Origin: Rosellinia necatrix
Lineage: Eukaryota; Ascomycota; Sordariomycetes; Xylariales; Xylariaceae
Assembly: GCA_021209875.1 (NCBI GenBank)
Contig: JAGYVD010000008.1
Coordinates: forward strand, 2,417,501-2,481,500
Length of the DNA stretch: 64,000 bases
Direction of reading: 5' to 3'
This document shows positions 1 through 12,585 of the stretch, in pieces. The stretch's first letter is position 1; every line of letters starts with the position of its first letter. Made by a program: the position numbers and the translations under genes. The notes under the pieces are model-generated. The model worked only from the letters and a program-made list of their open reading frames with translations, was not told the DNA's origin and did no database searches.

Positions 1-525
1 TTTGTTTTTTTTAACTTAAAAAAATAATATTATATTAAAAAATATTTTTAAGCGTTAATAAAAAAAAAAAAAAAGCAGTAAAAAAGTTAAAAATATAAAT
101 TTTAAAGTTTTAAAAACTAAAGTTAAAATAGTTATAATTTTAATTTTATAAGTTTTAACGTTATAAAATTAAATTTAATAATAGATTTAAATATTTAAAT
201 TAGCAAAAATATATATAAAACTTATAAAACTTATAAATATATTATATTTAATTAAACTATATAAATAGTATTATTTAAAAGTTTGCTTAAGTAAACATTT
301 TAAACTTATAAAATAAAAACAAACGTTTAAGTTTATAAAAACTATTAAAAAACTTAATAATTTAAAAATAAAACACGTGCTTAAAGCTTAAAAGATTAAA
401 ATATAATAACTATAAATAATATAATGCTAAGCTTACAAAAGTATAATTTAGCACTATATTTATATTTTATATTATATAAATAAAGCCTGCTATATTTTAA
501 ACTTTTAAGGAGGTATACAAAGTGG
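1..525. repeat. AT-saturated RIP-like island
   Basis: The first ~525 bases are almost entirely A and T, rich in TTTAAA and TATA words, and carry no meaningful reading frame. Composition changes abruptly to normal at about 525-530. In filamentous ascomycetes such blocks are typically transposon copies destroyed by RIP, which converts CpA to TpA. No element family can be recognised here. The block runs off the left edge, so its size is unknown. Confidence 0.7.
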
Positions 526-1276
526 TGATTAAACGCCCCGTACCGACGTTAAACTTAATTTAATTCAATTTAATTCGAGTGACCGTCAGTGCCTAACCAG
601 CCCTGACCCAGAACTTTGTAACCAGACAGCCTAACACAGTAAGACTTCAGCATGATAAGTGGTTATATCCTGCGGCACATCCAGTAACCCAGTGACCTCC
701 TCTTGTTAAGGTTGACTGCGGACGGTACATAGGTGTCAGGTAGATAAAGCACACGGCGAGGTACCAGCTATCCTGTGGTGTAGCTCTAGAGTCATATTTG
801 TGTATATAACGACTGAAGGCCTCCCACCTAGATGGTAGGCCCAGGAATCAATAATATTGAGCCCTACACCTAATACCCAGCTATCTACTTGCGGCCCAGC
901 TGCTACCCCCTAGTGACTAGACCTCACTTTGGGCATTCTTCATATGGCAATAGGTGACTATAGGCGGCCAAGTACTTAGCCTCACAGCTGTCTACTTTGA
1001 CATCTAGCAACAGTAGTATTGCTGTACAGTCCCGCCAGTCCTACTCCGTGACATCCTTTAATTCCCAATTGGGTGTATATTATGAGAAGCTCGTCAGATG
1101 GAGTCTTGCCCAGACTGCTAGCCAACCAAACATAGCTTTGTCTCCTCCAATCCGAGCCATTGAAGCATCAGCCCCAGTATCATAGTCTATGGTATAACAA
1201 GTAGTTCCCTCGCCGATTCTTTTCTCACCTCATCGCTAACGCCATCGCTCATACATTGCTTATGTACATCAGCAAT
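526..1276. other. Intergenic, no gene seen
   Basis: Normal-composition DNA between the AT island and the broken oxygenase gene. Short frames here (for example 997-1185) start at non-ATG codons and resemble nothing I recognise. Confidence 0.5.
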
Positions 1277-2231
1277 ATGGACACAGAAGAGGCCATAGGA
1301 TCTACACAGCGCTCGGGCTCGTACACTTCTAAGTGGACAAAGCTGCATCTCCCAAGATTGAAGACCGACCCCTTGCGGTATGAATACGACACAATAGGAG
1401 CAAAAGCGCCGGACCAGCTTCAAGTGATTGCGAAACTAAAGGGATTCCCCGACGACCCGAGGAAGCGACCGGACCTTTACCAACTATTCGTAGAATACCA
1501 TGCCAGCCACGAGGACCCCCAGGCCCTCTGGACGCAGGCACACACGGTCCCGGACTGGGTGGATTGGGAGCAGCTGGAGTGCGGCCAGCGATTTTTCTAC
1601 CGCCACGCCGCCGCCAACGTGATGGGGTTCGCGCTCCAGGGGATTCGTGGGCAAGAACAGCTCTGCGGTATGTCGATCCCAGAGACAGGCCTGGTCGGTC
1701 TCTCTAAGAATCAGCCTATCCCCCGATGTAAAACTGTTGTCGTTTTTGTCGTTGTTGTCGCTACTGTCTTCGTTTGTCGTTGATATTGTTCTTGTGTTTG
1801 CTGACCCGATAGCGGGGCCGCGTGCTGAACGGCGACGCGCTCTGCAATGAGCTCGGGATGGGCCGCCCCGGCTGGGTCCCGTACGCGTGCTTCGGGGGGC
1901 CACTGCTGGCTGGTCCGCGCCTTGGCGGTGGCCCAGTGGCTGAGCCCTACGTTCGATGAGTGGGTCATTGCGGTAAGGGAGACATCGTCCCGCCTAGTGC
2001 GCGTGACTGTTGGTTAAGCTGACCGAGAAAAACCAGGGCTGGAAACGCCTCTTTCACACCGCCGTCATCCAGAGCGGCCTCAAAGGGGCATCTAAGTTTG
2101 ATTTCAAATATTTGCCGCGAGAAGGCAGCAAGGTTGGCACGGAGGACAACCGACGGCAGGGGGCGAGGTATGGGGTTTTTTCTCGCTCCATCGAGGTATT
2201 CTATTTTGGGATTTTTTTTTGTTTGTCTTGA
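1277..2231 (+). pseudogene. Broken mpaB/rubber-oxygenase-like (DUF2236) gene
   Basis: The first ATG gives a protein starting MDTEEAIGST. Up to about 1667 it reads like the N-terminal part of the fungal ER-bound oxygenase family (mpaB/rubber oxygenase catalytic domain), including HTVPDWVDW, GQRFFYRHAAAN and MGFALQG. A plausible donor (GTATGT at 1668) and acceptor (1812) follow. The sequence then resumes in the family's C-terminal part (LNGDALCNELGMGRPGW, about 1825-1875), jumps frame at a run of six G near 1893-1898, continues as GHCWLVRALAVAQWLSPTFDEW, and ends with LFHTAVIQSGLKG and SKFDFKY (about 2055-2115). Full-length relatives, as I recall them, have about 200 residues between these halves, including the conserved core; here they are absent. 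Internal deletion plus frameshift indicates a non-functional remnant. Family assignment is from remembered motifs. Confidence 0.7.
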
Positions 2232-2733
2232 CTCTTGCTTCCACAATGTGCCTCGCCGCTGCAGGGTGTCTGTGGATGGCGCTATCATATCTGATGTCTG
2301 GTTATGCAAGGGTGGCTGTACAGGTTGTGTAAGTGAAAAGAGCGATGAACGCAGCCAGTTTGTTACTTTAGACATCAGATAAATCACCAGAGAGTATAAC
2401 ACGATCCCATACATAGACTACATAGCAGTTGATCAATTCGCGGGGGAATAAACTCTCTTGTAATTATTCATCTATGGGATCGTGTTTTAATACATGGCCC
2501 GTATCGAGACATCTAATAATATCCACCACAGCTCCTCCTGCTGGTAGTTCCAGAAATGACTTATGTTATTGCACGCAGGAGGAAGTTTCTCCTATTGGTC
2601 TGTCGCCGGCTATTCTAGCTTGTATACATGATCTTCTGGTCCGTACTCACACCATATGCGGATAACTACTCAGAGCCTAATAGTATTGAGAATCTCCCGA
2701 CGAATACACCCCCGGGCGAATCTCCCAGTGCCA
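2232..2733. other. Intergenic, no gene seen
   Basis: Spacer between the broken oxygenase remnant and the 3' end of the GH3 gene. Nothing convincing was found on either strand. Confidence 0.5.
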
Positions 2734-5700
2734 CTACTCAAGCCTTGCTTGCAATCTCAGATCCCGCGAGCTTGCCCCAACATAGACAGTCTTGGGGTAA
2801 TCCGTGACCTTCCAGTCCTGGGCCTCGGTATCCCAGTTGCTCAGGTCGCGATACGTCAGGTTGAAAGTGACGGTCTTCGTCTCCCCGGCGGCGAGCTCGA
2901 CCTCGTCGAACCCGCGGAGCACGACCTTGGGCTCCGCCGGGCCGCCGAGAGAGAGGTACTTGATGGCGGCAAAAGTCAGCAACAGCAAAAACCCACGCAG
3001 CGAAAAAAAAGGAGTCACGAGAAGGGGAGGGTGACGGGGAAGAGGGAAGGGGGAGAAGGGGGGGGAGGGGGGAGGGGTTATTAAAGTCTACGCACCAGCT
3101 GCGGGATTTCCGTACCGGCCACGTCTCCCGTGTTAGTCAGGTCCACGGCGACGACGTAGACGACCTTGTACAGCGCGGGGTTCCCGCCGGGCGCGCCGCC
3201 GGCGGGCAGGACGGGCTGCGCGGACCTGTTGTGCGCGGCCCACGGGAAGTCGTCGCCCGGGCCGGCGCCGTCCGGGAGGTCGGCGTCGGCGATCCACGGG
3301 TACACCATGCCGGGCACGCCCTCGAAGCCGGCCGGGCGCAGCGCGCTCGCGGGGTCCTGGTCGATGCGGCCGAAGGTGGGGCCGGCGGCGGTGAGGCCGC
3401 CCGCGGGCTCGTAGGGCCCCGCGTCCGGCCGCGCCCGCCCGGCCGTCAGGTTGGCGTACGCGAAGGCGGCGTAGCTCAGGCCGAACCCGAACGCGAAGCT
3501 CGGCTCGGTCCCCTCGCGGTCGAAGTGCCGGTAGTCGATGAACGCGCCCTCCGCGAAGTCCTGCTGCGGCTGCTGTGGTGGCGTGGTCGGGTCCACGAGC
3601 GTCGTCACGCCCCAGTCGCCGGCCGCCTTGCCCCACGTGAAGGGCGTCTTGCCCTGCGGGTTGACCTTCCCGTATAGGACGTCGGTCAGGGAGTTGCCGG
3701 ATTCCTGCCCGGGCAGGCCGGCCCACAGGATGGCCGTGACGTTCGGGTTCGTCTTGACGTGGTCGATGAGGACGGGTCCCACGCTGTGGATCACCACGAT
3801 CGTGTTCGGGTTGGCCGAGGCCACGGCCGCGATAAGTTCGTCGCCGCCGTTCCAGAGCGTCAGGTTCTTGCGGTCGCCGAAGTTGCCGTCCAGCGTTTGA
3901 TAGCCCTCCCCGGAGTTGGCGTTCACGAAGACGATGGCTGCGGATGCGTTGCGAGCGGCGGCCTTTGCGGCATCGAGGTCCCAGTTGCTTTTGACGTTGG
4001 AAAAGACGGTTTCGTCTGCGCTGGCCTGCTTTTCGAGCGCGGTCGCGGGAGACACCAGGTACGGATACTCAGCCGTCGCGGAACCCCATCCCATCGCCAG
4101 GGTGCCTACGTTACATATCCTATCAACGCAGGCATTGGGACCGTTGGGGTTGTCTTGCGCGTCTTCGCCGATGATCGCGATGCTGGCAGGTTTCTTCAGG
4201 GGCAAGGCATTCTTCACATTCTTGAGGAGCACCGCCGACTTGGCGCCAATCTCTCGAATAAGCTCGGCGTGATTTCCTTGAACATCAACATGCCTGTTAA
4301 CTGTCGTATTGCCCGTCTTCGAATGCCAATATCGGGGGCCGACGGTCTCGTTCGTCCACGAGGAGTAGTTGATATCAACCTGTTTGGTGTCTCTTCCCAC
4401 CTTGTAGAATGCGGCCATGATGCGGACTGCCATGTCATCAATTCGAAACGGCGGGATGGCGAGCGACAAGACAGCCTCGGTTAGTGATCCGCCCCAATAT
4501 GAGCCATAGGTAGAATTGCGAACCCCATCTCCAGGCATCGTCATGTCAAGTCCAGTGAGTGCACTGAGAGCGCCGCTGTGTTGTCCACCCCAATCCGAAA
4601 CAACTAAATTTCGAGGTTATTAAGAATAGTACTGAAGTTTCAGTCACGACTATATAACGTTGTAGATTTTCCAAAACCATACGTTTAAGAATTAAAGGGA
4701 TATACCATGTCCCTTTTATTTCATATACTGCCGAGATAGGAATCGAGACAAAAGCACACTTACCAAACCCCTGAAATCCAAGCTCATCCTTCAATAGATG
4801 ATTCAGAACATACGAATTCTCACATGCGTACGTATTATTAATCCTGTTGTACGAGCACATGACACTTCCAACGCCAGCACGAACGGCATCGGCAAAGGGC
4901 CTGTAAAGCGTTATTCGTTAGCCTCATGCTCAGCTCAGATCTGTCCCTTCTCACACCCACAGGCTCTGCTTTCTATTTGACCGACTCGACGAAAGGATTT
5001 GAACAACTCACCAGAGGTACAGCTCATGCATAGTTTTGTCATCGATGTTGCTGCTAATCCCGCCCCGGAAGTGCTCCTGCTCGTTCAGGATATAGTGCTT
5101 CACGCTCGCGATGACGCCGGCGCTCTGCGTGCCTTCGACTGTCTGTGCGACGGCGACGCCGGCGAGGTACGGGTCCGGACCGAAGGCTTCGAAGTTACGG
5201 CCGCCGGCAGGGTCGCGGCCCAGGGGCCCGACCACGGGCCCGAGTTGGACGTCTGGCGCCCACCGGTGTCAACTCTACCTCTTCTGGCCCGGGGTAAGCG
5301 GGGGATGAAATGTGTTTTCGTACATACCAATCCCTTTATCCCTAAATTCGGCTCCCAGCGCTTCGCCTCGCCTGCGTATTAGCGACCGTGACCACGTCGC
5401 TGCAGCGTTGATTCCCGCAGGGAACACAGAGTTCAAATCGGCTATATGAGAGAGAGTAAGTCAGAATTCGGGAAGGGGTTCGATCCATTTTAATACAATA
5501 TCCCTCTATCCTTGTCATTTCCTTGTCCCCTCGCATTTAATATGTTACCATATCCCATTTTTAAATGAAAGCCCATGTTTGCAGTCTCCAAAACAGATTC
5601 GAAACAACACTAGAACCTAGTGACAGACTTACTATACCTAACCCCAACCGGCCCATCCTGAAGACACAGCTCCCGGAACCCGAGGCGAGGAATGCTCCCC

Positions 5701-5942
5701 GTGTTCCCGGTACAGAGGTTCGCCTGGTTGCCGGTGCCGGTGGTCAGGTTGACCTTCTCGAGGAGCGTCAGCTTGGAGACGAACTCGTGTGCCCGGGCGT
5801 ACGCGGCGTCCCAGCCATCCGGCCCGCCCGTGCCCCAGGGAGAAGGGTAGAACACGGGCGAGGTCGGGACCTCGGCCGCGAATGAGGTGCCACCACGTGC
5901 CACGAGGGCCGCGAGGGCGAGCGCAGTTAGTCGCAAATACAT
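2734..5942 (-). CDS. Secreted GH3 beta-glucosidase
   Basis: Six exons: 5942-5633, 5441-5328, 5252-5012, 4900-4764, 4603-3096 and 2958-2734, summing to 845 codons (844 aa), the usual size of fungal GH3 beta-glucosidases. The first ~22 residues form a signal peptide ([17 protein letters not shown]..). Family landmarks in order are [56 protein letters not shown], and [10 protein letters not shown] with the nucleophile Asp at about residue 271. The GH3 C-terminal domain (SAVLLKN..LPLKK) and a fibronectin-III-like tail ([14 protein letters not shown]) follow. It should release glucose from cellobiose or other beta-glucosides outside the cell. The exon at 3100-3800 is far more GC-rich than the earlier exons, and the last intron (3095-2959) is rich in G on the + strand. 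The substrate is not predictable from sequence alone. Confidence 0.93.
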
Positions 5943-6712
5943 CGTTGCTTTCGAAGCTACGACAGGGCCCGATAAAAGTGGTCACACACGGCGACGTGAA
6001 AGCCTTCGATCACGACGATCGAGGGATGCAGGACCCTTTTAACAACCCCCCTGCGGAGCAAACTGCATCCCCTCACCATATGCATGCCATCGGGATAAGG
6101 TGTCATTATCATATAGATAGAGGGGATGTTGGCACAGCTGGCCCGGGATTCATTTCCGGTAGAATTCAGAAACCCATCGATAGCCAGGTACCGACCTGTA
6201 AGTCTCTGGGTAAATTCGACGGCCGAGATCAAGCACCGACATCAGCACATCCTAGTAATCTAACACCTTTAGGCCATGTTCAGGGCCGCAATATTCCCAA
6301 AGCCAGATCCCAGAAAGTAAACAGCAAGTGAGAGTTTAATAGCAACCAGATTGGTCGTAAGGATATAGATACGTTTGGGTGCACATAGATTATAAAAGCA
6401 TAGTAATTATAATCCCAGATCTAATCTAGTCTCGTTAGAATAAAGCTGTTTGGTCCAGCATTAACTGTAGTGACGAGTGTACTGTAATCTCTTTCTTGTG
6501 CACTGTCAAAGGTCATTCTTTAAAACACCAGTAGCCGATAACACGATACATACGCATCGGTACTAAATTGCGTGCAAACATACAGAGACCGCCAGAACCT
6601 TGACATAGCCCCAGATCCGTACTCCAAAACCAGCTCTCCGTTCCGGTACCCATAACTCCATCAATCCTCGTATGAAAGTATACCAGCAATCTCCAGCCCA
6701 ACCCCGTGATAT
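5943..6712. other. Intergenic, GH3 upstream region
   Basis: Contains the promoter side of the GH3 gene and the 3' flank of the Sro7-like gene. No coding sequence or clear motif was recognised. Confidence 0.5.
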
Positions 6713-9700
6713 CTAGATAAATTTACCCGCGATGGATCCCAGAAGCATCTTTCTCTTCTGGCTTGACACGAACTTGCTTGCATCCTCAGACCATTTCTGG
6801 CTGCTAGAAGCCACATTGTCAAGGCTGTCATTCATAATATTTAGCTTTTCCGTCCGTTCATTAAGTTGTCGGGTGAGATAATCCCCCCAGCCTTCTTGGC
6901 TCGCATTAGACGGCCCGGCCCGAGCCTGGTTTTCCATTGCCACCGAAGCATCCTGCATTCGCTTGCTTGGGGGCCTTCCAGGGCCGCCAATTAACAGGTC
7001 TAGATCGGTCGGGGATATGTATTGTGTTCCGGAGATCCACTGCATGTTCGAGATTGTTGGACGTGTTGGCATTATGAGATCAGGGTTGACGAGCCTGTCA
7101 GCAGTGTTCTCTAACGCCTTGCCTGTCCCCCATACTTGCAGAACCGCCAATTCGGACGGTCCCGTCCAACAGACCACTTCACCATCTTCAGTGACAAGCG
7201 AATTCGAAATGCGGCTCCCATCCATCATGGGGAGAGAAGCATTACCGATTTCTTTCAGTCCTGGGAGAGTAAACGCCCGGGTCGTTCGATCTCCGAAAAT
7301 GCCGACTAAAGCCATCCCATGTAACTCAAATTCGGTAACAGCAGCAGCACTACATAGGCAGTCGCTAAATGATTTCGACGCCCCTTTAGCGGTGGCAGGT
7401 TTGAAGATGCGGACTTCGGTTTGTGTGACTTGGGAGAAAGAAAATTAGCAAAGGCTGACCGCAAAATGCAAAAGACTATTGACCTTACCAACAACAAGTA
7501 AGCCGTTGACGTGCCTGCCCTCGCGGAGACCAGCGACAGCATGACCCGTTGCTGCCGCCGGTTTTCCCGTGTCAGCGACGATGGGGCAGATGGATACGAC
7601 TTGGTCGCCCAAACTGACTAGCCCAGCAGGCTCGGCCTTAAAGCCCGAGCCTGAGGGAAGAAGCTTCAAGGTAACCAGCTTCCCTAATTTGGTGCCGATG
7701 AAACAACATATGCTTGAAAATTTATCCTCGTCGAGCGTCATAACTGCAAAGTCAACAACTACTGGCCAATCTTTCTCGGTCGACGCATGTGAGCGGCTCT
7801 TGAGAAATGACGACTTCTTCTCTGCCTTAGCCAAATCGGCGATCGAAGATTGAAACATAATGGAAGGGCCCCGCAAGTCGATAATGCTAAAGAACCCGTT
7901 CTCGGAGCCTACCGCGACAAAGCCCACATCAGATACCTTGACAGCACTTATTGGCCCTTGCATCATCTCGTAAAGCGAGAATGGCTGCAAGCCACTCTTC
8001 AGATTCGGCTCTGATCTACCCCGAATATCGGAAAGCCCCCCAGGATTTGAGGGCAGTTCTTGATTTGCATTCTGGCCGTAGAATTTATTCGCATCCCATC
8101 TGTATATGATCAACTCCCCCTTGCTCGTGCCAACGGCGAATTCCGAGCTATCCGTAGCCATACTCATTGCGGTGATGTTCACATCCTCAAACCGATTCAC
8201 TGCCCTGGCCACATCAACTTGAAGCTGTGTGGGATTTTCGATCTCGTCCCCATGCCCAACATCCCATATGCGAATAGTACTGTCCGCATGAGCGACTTGG
8301 ATGATGGTCCGGCCTTCGAAACGTCGACGTGATCGCGGCGCCTCAGCGCCACCTTTTAGAATCGGCTCTCCCCCCGGGCGATTTTCAATCATGCCCAGCC
8401 ACCTGTCGCGACTGAGGGTAGAGGATGCGACCTTAGTAGCAAAGGGGTGAACAAAGGATAGTGAAGGGTGGAGTTGATTAGTCGGTGAAATTGGATAGCC
8501 ACTTGGAAAGCTCATCGTGATAATCTCCCCAGACGTTAATAAGGCCAGTATAGCAATTGGGTCTTGGGCACCGGCAAAATATGGTGACGTCCGGGGGACG
8601 AGGAAAAAATTGGCCACTTCAGTACCGATGGGAGTCTCAAGGGTAGTGCGTCGCTTCCCCTTGAGGTAGTCAGCCAGGACTTGCCACGAAGAAGTGGCAT
8701 AATTCGGTGTGATCCCAAACTCAACAAAAGTTAGCCCGGTCGGAGAGCCATCCAGGGCGTGGCCACCAGCAACTAGCAGGCCTGAATCTTCCGGGTTCTG
8801 CTTGCAACACCACGCTATCCGAGAGTATGGGTGTTTCGGTTTGGTATCCTCTGCGCGCGTTGTTGGTTGGTCTACGTTCAAATCGAATAACGTGCGTGCC
8901 ATGACCAGTCGTCCATCCTTTGACGTATCCCAAAACACTAAACTGGCATCATCGTGTGCAGTAAGAACGAAAGTCCCGGTAGGATGCCATAGAGCATGGG
9001 TAATCTTGGGTTTCCTTAAAGTATCTAAGGCCTGGTGGCTGCCCCCGGGCGCGCCTGGGGGAACCTGATACTCGAAAAAGCTGGTTGGCTGGTTTTGCTT
9101 GAAGGAATAAACGACGGCGCCATGGCTGTATCCTATCAAGAGCTTGCCGACGTCTCGCGGGTGCATCTGTAGCGATACGAGAGAAACGGCTCGAGCGCGA
9201 GGATCTCTCGCGAGCCAGAAGTTGGGGAGGCGGAACTGCGACAAACGTTCGCGGTCGAGGTCGTAAGCGTATACCTCTCCGGTTTGAAGGCCGAGAAAGC
9301 ACCAGTCCAGCAGAGGATCGGTGAGCATGCAAGCGACGACGCCCGGGGCGTGGAAGCTGGCGATGCTGACGCCAGCGTCGAGATCCCATATGGTGACCTC
9401 GTTCTTCGTGTCGAGGCTGATCAAGCGATTGGCACAAAACTGGAGATCTGCGAAGGAGCTCGGTCGCGGGGGAGCGAAGAATTTCTGAACTCTGGATTGG
9501 CCAAACACGTAGATCCTGCCTCCGCCGAAGCGGGACTCATTTGTGCCGACGGCAACAAGAGACTGGACAGGCTCGTAGGCCACGCAGCTGCCCGAGGCCG
9601 TTGGTAAACCGAAGACGATGGTGAGATGGGGGATGGGGGGTTCGCACGACGTACCTGATCTGGGAATTGATCCCGTATCGGGAGCGCTCATCGGGAGCGA

Positions 9701-9773
9701 ACAGGCCCGGCAAGATGTTCGCAGACAGGTCATTCTGCATGCCTGCCTGCTTTCCTCGGAGAAAGCTCGCCAT
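6713..9773 (-). CDS. SRO7: Lgl/tomosyn/Sro7-type SNARE regulator
   Basis: Three exons: 9773-9655, 9587-7489 and 7428-6713, summing to 978 codons (977 aa). The N-terminus MASFLRGKQAG..LFAPDERSRYGI and the following YEPVQSLVAVGT, GRIYVFGQ and NEVTIWDLD are characteristic of the yeast Sro7/Sro77 and animal Lgl family. The body is WD40 beta-propeller repeats (ALWHPTGTFVLTAHDDASLVFWD; IIQVAHADSTIRIWDVG). The C-terminus has an R-SNARE-like stretch (LNERTEKLNIMNDSLDNVASSSQKWSEDASKF). In yeast this protein binds the t-SNARE Sec9 and the Rab Sec4 to promote docking of secretory vesicles at growth sites; the same role in hyphal tip exocytosis is inferred. Both introns (9654-9588 and 7488-7429) are short and canonical. 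No lesions were seen. Confidence 0.92.
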
Positions 9774-11643
9774 GGTTAGAAGGGAGGTGACGGGGGTCCA
9801 ACGAGACGGAGGTCCAACGAGACAGAGGTCCGGCGAGAGACAGAGGCCCGGGGGTGAAGGCAATGTGGTCGGTCGTCTTGGGGTGACAAGATAGATATCC
9901 TCGACGGCCTAACCCCTTCCAGGTTGGAAGATGAGTTGAATTATGTCCCGGGCTTGTCAGCCGACGATCATTGGTTCAGCCTCTAACGAACGGCTAAGAC
10001 GGCTGCTATGGACCGCAGGAGCACCTGGCCTAGCAGGGAGGGACGTACGTCACCACAGGCAGGTGCCCCTCCAAAGCATGGATTTAGCAACTACCTACCT
10101 AGGTACTGGCATATACCGGTTTAAATCCTCCCCAGGTACTTGGTTACTTACATATGTATAGTTATGTACTTATGCACAAAGATTAACAGGGGCAAAGGTG
10201 AGCGTTCCCTTTATAGGTTTAGCTCCTTTTGTTTAACCAGATCGCCATGCTTAGTCATTTTCTGACGTACATTGTAGTGATTGTAACACTTTCTTGTCGC
10301 TTTATCCATCAAAAGGCCAACAGCATGAAGTGTTTTTCATGAGTTGCCGGTATACAAAATGTTCGAATCACTCAACGCCCCTTCCTAAATCCATGTGATT
10401 CCCCAGACACCCCTAAGAAGTCAAGCGTCAGGCGTAGCCAGGTCATATTTAAGGACAGCGACCCTCTGAGAGACCACCCCACGTTTCGAATAGCGTCCCC
10501 AGACACTATTCTAAGAAAGCATCCTACAGCATCATCATCGGGGGGGGGATTGAAACGATTATGAAGGCGATAATGCATGTACGCCGCCCCGCTACCACAA
10601 ACCAACGAGGCGGTCCTTAATCAAACTAAGTATAACTACACATGTGCCATAACTATACGTAAAACAAGGGCGCAAGGCAACTGCTACAGAGCCAGCGATG
10701 TAACCCCCTGGGATCAAAATAAGCCATAATACTGGTTTAGACCTCGGTCATATTTCTTCGTGCTATCGCCCGGCCAGCTCTTCGGTCGTGTTGCGTGGGA
10801 CCGGCGTTAGCTACCTTCATTTCACCGCCGCCTAGTGAAAACAGTTGAGAAGCGGCAGCGTGGTAGTGTGCACAGAATAGTAGAAGCGACCATGGCTTAT
10901 GGCACTCTAGCCAATACTTAACCCCTTCCTCGAATACACTTGCAGTTATATGCTTCTCGGATACCGTTTCGGAGAACGCTTCTTCTCGTCGGGGACCTCA
11001 ATCAAAAATCGCTATTGCGGCTTGGCATACTGCTCGCGTCAATGATCCTTTCTCGTAGTAGGCTTCCTTTATCTCGTTTTGTCCCACGCCCTTCCTAGCA
11101 TCATTTCTCGTCAGTATTTACGCGGCACGACGATTCCAGCAACTACTGTACGACATCGTATTATTTGTAATCATCCGTGGTTTCTTTTATGTGCTTATTT
11201 TCTTAATTTCAGCCTACTTTCCCATTGCACTGCCGCTGCATGATGACGAATCTAGGACCTCTCATGACACTATTTACGCCTAAGGGGTCTGAGTGCTCAT
11301 CTATTTTAGTGGCGGGAGACGCCGACCTGGTCTGGCTCCAGTATGGCGTGGGTGGTGCCGCTTATTCAGCTTGTATCGTTGTCCATCGGGTTATACCTCG
11401 GTTTCCTGGTTTCAGCTCTCTTTAGAATTCCGGTTAGTTATTGAAACTGAGGTTAGATGTTGCCTGAGGTAAATAATTCGTAAATATTAGTGTAAGGAGT
11501 GCATTCATCCCAACATAGAGGTGTCTACATCGCTATACGTGTTAACAATTACGAGCTTTCCTGTATGGAATTAGTAGCTGACGTATTTACTTTACCATAG
11601 CGCTACTCGTGTCACGAGGGCGAACGTGAGGAGCCGATAAGAG
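9774..11643. other. Long intergenic region, no supported gene
   Basis: About 1.9 kb without a recognisable gene. TACCTACC/AGGTA low-complexity words occur near 10085-10135. A 34-residue hydrophobic ATG frame lies at 11344-11448 (starts MAWVVPLIQLVSL); it could be a chance frame or part of a lost membrane protein. Confidence 0.45.
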
Positions 11644-11715
11644 CTTAAGGTGCCGGAGGTGTTTTGACGCGACAAATTCCTGCTCTGTTAGCAATTCATA
11701 TACGTAACGGATAGT

Positions 11716-12102
11716 GTGGTGTCGGCGACACTCAAAAGCGGGACGACTACCGCTACCTCGGCAGGTGGCTGTATTTGGGCGTACGCGATCGCGATACGCG
11801 CAGTTGCGAGCAATACGCTACACACTATTCCACCTCCCAACGGCCAGTCGACCACTGCGTCTGCTATAGCAAGGGTAAGTAGGAGTGTAAAGACTACAGC
11901 TTCAGTGTCGACTAGCTCGGAAATATTTGATGGGAAACCTGCGGCAATGACTCCCACTCAAGCAGAGGAGGGTGGGTTCGCAAAGAGCACTGAGGGTTTA
12001 GGCATTGATGCCATAGCGGGACTTGGAGTTGGCAGCAGATTGGCAGCGATCTTGGTATTTGGGGTGGCGCTGTTTTATTTCAACGGAAAAAAAGAAGGCT
12101 AG
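11716..12102 (+). other. Ser/Thr-rich frame with C-terminal membrane segment, unrecognised
   Basis: An open frame of 128 codons with no ATG near its start (the first codon is GTG). It encodes a Ser/Thr/Ala-rich stretch, then a hydrophobic segment (GSRLAAILVFGVALFYF) closed by basic NGKKEG, as in the tail of a single-pass surface protein. It could be the last exon, or the remains, of a cell-surface protein. I recognise no family and see no partner exon upstream, so it may equally be a chance frame. The opposite strand is also open for 89 codons. Confidence 0.2.
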
Positions 12103-12585
12103 GGATCTCTGACACAGCGGGGCAGGCATCACGAGATAATCGTAAACCTGAGCCGGAATCCATGCCCTCACTATACCACCAACAGGAACAACGAGAAGAT
12201 CAGTCGCGGCAACAGGCAGGCCCTTAAGACCTAAGTGTGAAAGACTATCGTGATTAAATAAGCTTCCTATTAATTAGAGAGACTAGAGACAAGATGTTTT
12301 GGATATCGGGATTCTAATTTGTGTGAGAAGGCCATCTAATATCACATCTTTGTAAAACTTACGAAGGGCAGTTGTTGAATGCTAAGTATTGATGCTACAC
12401 CTAGTCCGATGATTCTGTGGATTGAGCACTGGGTGTTTCAGCTACCAGGGGATTGGTCTTTGGGCTTTGCATCACAGAGTAAACAGTTGCTGGCCCCATC
12501 CTACTCGGTTACCCCAAAAGAAAAGGGGAGTAGGAAGTGGGAGGGGGGGTTATATATATAAATTACCGGTGCTTTTTCAACAATA
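12103..12585. other. Intergenic, AT-rich before the tRNA-like unit
   Basis: No gene seen. A run of G at 12542-12549 and a TATATATATA tract at 12551-12560 precede the tRNA-like unit, about 26 bases upstream of its 5' end. Confidence 0.4.

Noticed and set aside
2010..2414. Overlapping frames on both strands after the oxygenase remnant as separate genes
   Set aside because: The + strand residues (LFHTAVIQSGLKG..FDFKY) fit the C-terminal end of the same broken oxygenase, so no separate gene is needed.
3133..3726. Long alternative minus and plus frames within the GH3 gene
   Set aside because: Shadow frames caused by the very GC-rich third-position bias of the real exon.
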